64,000 nucleotides of DNA from Limosilactobacillus pulli (lineage in GTDB: Bacteria; Bacillota; Bacilli; Lactobacillales; Lactobacillaceae), in assembly GCF_947381555.1 (NCBI RefSeq), contig NZ_CANCWQ010000006.1, positions 18,002 to 82,001 on the forward strand. Reading direction: 5' to 3'. The translations under genes were made by a program, and so were the position numbers. The notes beneath the pieces were generated by a model, which saw nothing but the letters and a program-made list of their open reading frames with translations, was not told where the DNA came from and searched no databases. Numbering within the stretch: position 1 is the first letter of the stretch; every line of letters starts with the position of its first letter. Shown here in pieces: positions 60,683 to 64,000 of the stretch.

Positions 60683-62407
60683 TCAATAATTAGATTTTTT
60701 ATACATATTTTTAAGTTCATTGTCAATTTCAACTGGGACCGGCAGTTGGTTTGCTCTTAGCGATTGTAGATATTGATATAGGGCGGGCTGCGTTTTCTCG
60801 TAGGCAAGAATTGCGTTTGTGTAGGGGCGTGACCAATAGTCATTGGTACCAGATCTTTGGGCGATTTCAATCAAATCGCTCTTCATTTTGTTGACGATCT
60901 TTTCAACTTTTACATAGTTTTCAAAGGAAAGGATGCCATGGGTACTAAGATGCTCGATATTCACATACTGTTGGGCCTTATCTTTAGCAATGACAACTCC
61001 CCAAGTATAGTTAGTGTTGCATAAGCAATATTGCTTGGAATTGCTGGCGCCGGCACGACCGATATCAAACCCGATAAAATGATAGTCTGATTGCGCGAAA
61101 ATCTTTTTCATAGCAAGAGCGTTTAATGTGAAAAGGTGTGGAATAACCATATCAAAGGCATCTTTTTTAGCTTTTGAAAACGATTGTGCGAAATGAAGAT
61201 ATTCTGAATCCAACCGATCTCGTAATTTTTGCAAGTTTCTTTTTTCTATATCTGTAGGAAGTTTTGATGATTGGGCTGATTTTGGTGTTGTGTCAGATGG
61301 TTTTTGATTTGGTTTTGTAACTAGCTGGGCAGTGGTGCTCTTGGCTGATTTAAGCTGATTGGATTTTGAAGATTTGACAGTAGCTTGGCTGGCTTCTGTT
61401 TGGGCGGTGCCATAAATTAAATCATGCAGCTGGTGATAAATTGCCAAATCGATCATGTAGATGTTTTTCTGGACAGCATCATTTATTAAAAACATTGGCC
61501 ATGAATATAATTTGAGTAGCTCTTGTTCTTGGTCGGGAAGCTGGTTGGGCAACTCAAAAATCATCATTTTCCTGTTTAAAAGCTTGTGTAATTTGCTTTT
61601 ATTAGAGAGTTTCTTCTGTTTTAATTCATAATTTTTCGAGTTAAGTGCCGTAGATAACGACCAGCAAACATAGTCAAGATTGCAGGTAATGATTGGATTG
61701 GAAGCATCTTGTGGATAGACCCGTAGCCGATTTTCACCTTGCTCGACGATAATGTCGATTTGTTTTGATAGTTCGTCATTTATGATTGGTAAAGTTGAAT
61801 TATGATTTGAATCCCAAGTATTGCGAATCCATTGATCGTTTTTTGAATTAATCACTGTAGCAAAATCCTGCACGGTGTAGTTTGGCAGGCCGAAGATGGT
61901 TCTTGCATTACCCGTATTAGGATTTTTAGATTTTTGATAAATGCCTGCTCCCGATATTGATGGATGAAAGCTAGCTAAGCACGAGGAACGAATAAAAAGT
62001 CTCTGCTTAAACACAGCTGTTCTTGTAGGCGCCGGAAAATAGGAAGTACTACCATTTCTGGTGTTGCTTAAAAAGAATCCATTATTGAGGAATCGATTGA
62101 AAATATAATTGGCAATCTTGACTGGAGTAGTTGCGAAGATTTTATTATATGATGGCCGATCAAAGTTTTGATTGATGCTTTCAAAAGACTTGATGAATTT
62201 AACGGTTGCATCAATTAAATCTTCCTTACGAATACCTTGCTGACTTTGGGATAGGATAAAAAGCATCTGGCGAGCCGTAGCACTAAAAACGACCATTGCT
62301 TGATATAAACCGGGGCGTCTGACTTGTGAATTAGTATTATTAAGCGCGCGAATGTTCAGATCGGTTTCAATCTGTTGCAGCAGGGATTTTTTTGAAATTT
62401 CAGCCAT
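60683..62407 (-). CDS. Unknown 574-residue protein of a three-gene operon
   Basis: I do not recognise the family. No membrane helix or signal is seen. The N-terminal part (1-330) is mixed alpha/beta; a low-complexity Ser/Thr/Lys/Gln linker spans about 334-386; a helical domain follows (388-435, EKRNLQKLRDRLDSEYLHF). The C-terminal domain has HFIGFDIGRAGASNSKQYCLCNTN at 443-466, with an unusual Cys pair, and WGVVIAKDK. Its ATG overlaps the TGA of the upstream gene (TGATG), so it is translated with it. The setting beside a type III system suggests defence, which is an inference. Confidence 0.75.
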   Translation of the reverse strand: MAEISKKSLLQQIETDLNIRALNNTNSQVRRPGLYQAMVVFSATARQMLFILSQSQQGIRKEDLIDATVKFIKSFESINQNFDRPSYNKIFATTPVKIANYIFNRFLNNGFFLSNTRNGSTSYFPAPTRTAVFKQRLFIRSSCLASFHPSISGAGIYQKSKNPNTGNARTIFGLPNYTVQDFATVINSKNDQWIRNTWDSNHNSTLPIINDELSKQIDIIVEQGENRLRVYPQDASNPIITCNLDYVCWSLSTALNSKNYELKQKKLSNKSKLHKLLNRKMMIFELPNQLPDQEQELLKLYSWPMFLINDAVQKNIYMIDLAIYHQLHDLIYGTAQTEASQATVKSSKSNQLKSAKSTTAQLVTKPNQKPSDTTPKSAQSSKLPTDIEKRNLQKLRDRLDSEYLHFAQSFSKAKKDAFDMVIPHLFTLNALAMKKIFAQSDYHFIGFDIGRAGASNSKQYCLCNTNYTWGVVIAKDKAQQYVNIEHLSTHGILSFENYVKVEKIVNKMKSDLIEIAQRSGTNDYWSRPYTNAILAYEKTQPALYQYLQSLRANQLPVPVEIDNELKNMYKKSNY

Positions 62408-63930
62408 CAGTCAAGCTCCTGGAATTTAATTAAGTGATGGGCAGTTGGCGTATCAATTTTATTCAACAGCTTGCTAAGCAAATGTTTTTTACCGCTTGCA
62501 TAGATATATCCAAATAGCGGCAGGTAAGCATCACGCCCGTTTAGAACTTTGGTTATCCAGGCAGTTTCTTCTTCAATATGATTTCGCATCGATTTGTTGA
62601 TGCCTTTGAGATCGGCAAGGGGAGGATAGTTAAATTGGTAAAAATGAGCGCTTTGATCAATTGCGGGGGTCACTGACAACTTGGATGACTGCAGCTCAAA
62701 AACATCGGTGAAAATCGGCGCGGCAAAATTATATAGTCCTAGTGGCGCTAAATTCAGATCATCAGTAAAACTTTCTGTTAGTATGAGCCATTTGTTTGGC
62801 AAGTGTACTAATGAATTGATATGCGAAAGCCAGGCACTGCCGATTAGATTATTTAAAACAATGACTGGTGATTCAATATTTTGCAGTTCTTGACAGACGG
62901 CTGCGGAAAAGCTACCGGTGCATTCAATCTGGGCTGCCGGCTGGCCATTTAAAAGCAATGCAGCCAGTTGAGCGATATCAAGTGCATCGTCACCAATTAA
63001 TAAAATAGGACGATTTTGATTGTGAAGTACATAGAGATACGCAGTTAGTTCGCCGAGAAGGCTATGATTGTTGATCATTGGCTCTAAGGTGTTTTTAAGT
63101 GCATTATATACATCTTTTGCATTGGTAGTCTCAACAGGTGCCGTTTGTGGGTCAACATTGAACTTAATGGGATTAAATGGCAAGATTGCTAAATGTTGGG
63201 GATGGCTGACGGGATTGTTTTTTGGCATCATAGCTTGATTAAAGGCCATTTCTGCAATAAAGTCAGCAGCATTTTTTCGCGCGTCTTCAATTCGTTGCTG
63301 GACCTTAGCTTCAACATCCGTGGCTAATTGCTGTTGTGACTCGAGCTTTTCTTTTTTAGCCGCCAGCTCCTCAATTTGTTTGGTAAGCTCAGTTTTCTTG
63401 GTGCTGAGTGAACTAATATCTTTTGTTAGTTTTTCTAGTTGTTTTGCTTTAGAGTCGTTTTGTTTTTTCCACTCGTCTTCAATTTCGTTGATGGCTACTT
63501 GACGAATTGACTCATTGTTTTTAATTGTATACTTGAGGTTAGCCATATCCTCGTCATTACCAGCGGCAAGGTACTCCGCATTTTGAAAGATTTCTTCATA
63601 GACTTCATTGATTTTATCAACGTCGCAATGAAACTTTTTAGCCAAATCATCAGTCCATTCATTCTCGTCAAGATCATTTAGATAAGACCGTAGCAGTTTT
63701 AAGTTTTGGGAGTAGAGGTCGGCTTTTGAGGTGTGATTTTTAAGCCGCTTAAGAATTTCCGCACGGACAACATTATTAAGGTCTGCGGATATAATGGATG
63801 ATTCATCTGTTGAATATTTTGCAAGACTTTCTTGGCTGGTTAGATAGAAAGGATTTTGGCCATTTTCAGGTTCCACCACCTTGTAGGAATATTTGTAAAG
63901 TGAATCCATTGAATCAAAACTATACGTCAA
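62407..63930 (-). CDS. Unknown coiled-coil protein with degenerate P-loop-like segment
   Basis: A 507-residue protein. Residues about 60-150 are helical, 155-225 form a strong coiled coil (KQLEKLTKDISSLSTKKTEL). The C-terminal half resembles an AAA-type core that has lost its residues: PILLIGDDALDIAQLAA (308-324) sits where a Walker A is expected but lacks GKT, and SPVIVLNNLIG (354-364) where Walker B is expected. WLILTES (381-387) mimics a sensor strand. The start TTG 63930 overlaps the stop of an upstream frame as TTGA; ATG 63909 is the alternative. No Shine-Dalgarno is visible, consistent with coupling. The AAA likeness is tentative. Confidence 0.72.
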   Translation of the reverse strand: MTYSFDSMDSLYKYSYKVVEPENGQNPFYLTSQESLAKYSTDESSIISADLNNVVRAEILKRLKNHTSKADLYSQNLKLLRSYLNDLDENEWTDDLAKKFHCDVDKINEVYEEIFQNAEYLAAGNDEDMANLKYTIKNNESIRQVAINEIEDEWKKQNDSKAKQLEKLTKDISSLSTKKTELTKQIEELAAKKEKLESQQQLATDVEAKVQQRIEDARKNAADFIAEMAFNQAMMPKNNPVSHPQHLAILPFNPIKFNVDPQTAPVETTNAKDVYNALKNTLEPMINNHSLLGELTAYLYVLHNQNRPILLIGDDALDIAQLAALLLNGQPAAQIECTGSFSAAVCQELQNIESPVIVLNNLIGSAWLSHINSLVHLPNKWLILTESFTDDLNLAPLGLYNFAAPIFTDVFELQSSKLSVTPAIDQSAHFYQFNYPPLADLKGINKSMRNHIEEETAWITKVLNGRDAYLPLFGYIYASGKKHLLSKLLNKIDTPTAHHLIKFQELD

Positions 63931-63998
63931 TTGCTAGTTTGTAACATTCCAAATTTTGCTAGATTATTCGTCATGACAAGTGCCTCGATCTGTGCTTG
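63927..63998 (-). CDS. C-terminal end of a further gene in the unknown operon
   Basis: The minus-strand frame entering from the window edge reads QAQIEALVMTNNLAKFGML and a few more residues, then TGA, overlapping the TTG start of the next gene by the TTGA pattern. The coding look and the overlap suggest a third gene of the operon; only 23 codons are visible, so nothing more can be said. Confidence 0.45.
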   Translation of the reverse strand, partial: QAQIEALVMTNNLAKFGMLQTSN

Positions 63999-64000
63999 CA

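Overview
The window is a chromosomal segment of a lactic acid bacterium, most likely Lactobacillaceae and plausibly Limosilactobacillus. The grounds are moderate GC content, tandem D-lactate dehydrogenase paralogues, mevalonate-pathway genes (thiolase, HMG-CoA synthase), an oleate hydratase, PolC, and gene orders typical of Lactobacillales (rpsB-tsf-pyrH-frr-uppS-cdsA-rseP-proS-polC and rimP-nusA-ylxR-ylxQ-infB-rbfA-truB-ribF). The genus is an inference from gene content, not from a marker comparison.

Layout. 1-8.2 kb: the end of a UDP-GlcNAc 2-epimerase gene, a small exported protein whose reading frame looks broken, a DUF554 membrane protein, a C69 dipeptidase, a Kef-type antiporter, a tiny membrane protein, thiolase and a PAP2 phosphatase. 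8.2-10 kb: tRNA-Ser(CGA) followed by an AT-rich stretch with an orphan membrane/Ig-like protein and an IS-end relic. 10-19 kb: oleate hydratase; a serCA operon behind a serine-rich leader peptide and attenuator; a phosphoglycerate-mutase-like phosphatase; a P-type ATPase; RNase H. 19-23.9 kb: MarR regulator, B3/B4 protein and mvaS, then a complete IS4-family element (15-bp inverted repeats, 8-bp target duplication) that separates a PNPOx-like gene from its apparent promoter. 23.9-29.5 kb: lexA with its operator, DUF896, YneF, PlsC, tRNA methyltransferase, GIY-YIG protein and two D-lactate dehydrogenase paralogues. 29.6-49.2 kb: translation, envelope-lipid and replication housekeeping genes. 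49.3-51.8 kb: a beta-hydroxyacid dehydrogenase and a T-box-controlled MetE-like enzyme.

52.2-64 kb is a minus-strand accessory island that looks like a defence island. It holds a type III restriction-modification pair (mod, res) overlapping or closely spaced with a ParB-like protein and an SNF2-like helicase. In front of mod lies a run of 14 perfect pentanucleotide repeats inside a short upstream reading frame with its own start codon and Shine-Dalgarno sequence. With the present 14 copies that frame stops at once. With 13 copies it would run through a hydrophobic segment and end exactly on the mod start codon. This is a textbook layout for phase variation, but in a leader ORF rather than in mod itself. 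Beyond a bidirectional terminator lies a second, unrecognised operon of at least three tightly overlapping genes, one with a coiled coil and a degenerate P-loop-like segment, which runs off the window.

The strongest candidates for something new are the phase-variable leader of the type III system, the unknown operon beside it, and the serine leader-peptide attenuator of serCA, where Gram-positive bacteria more often use T-boxes for amino-acid control.
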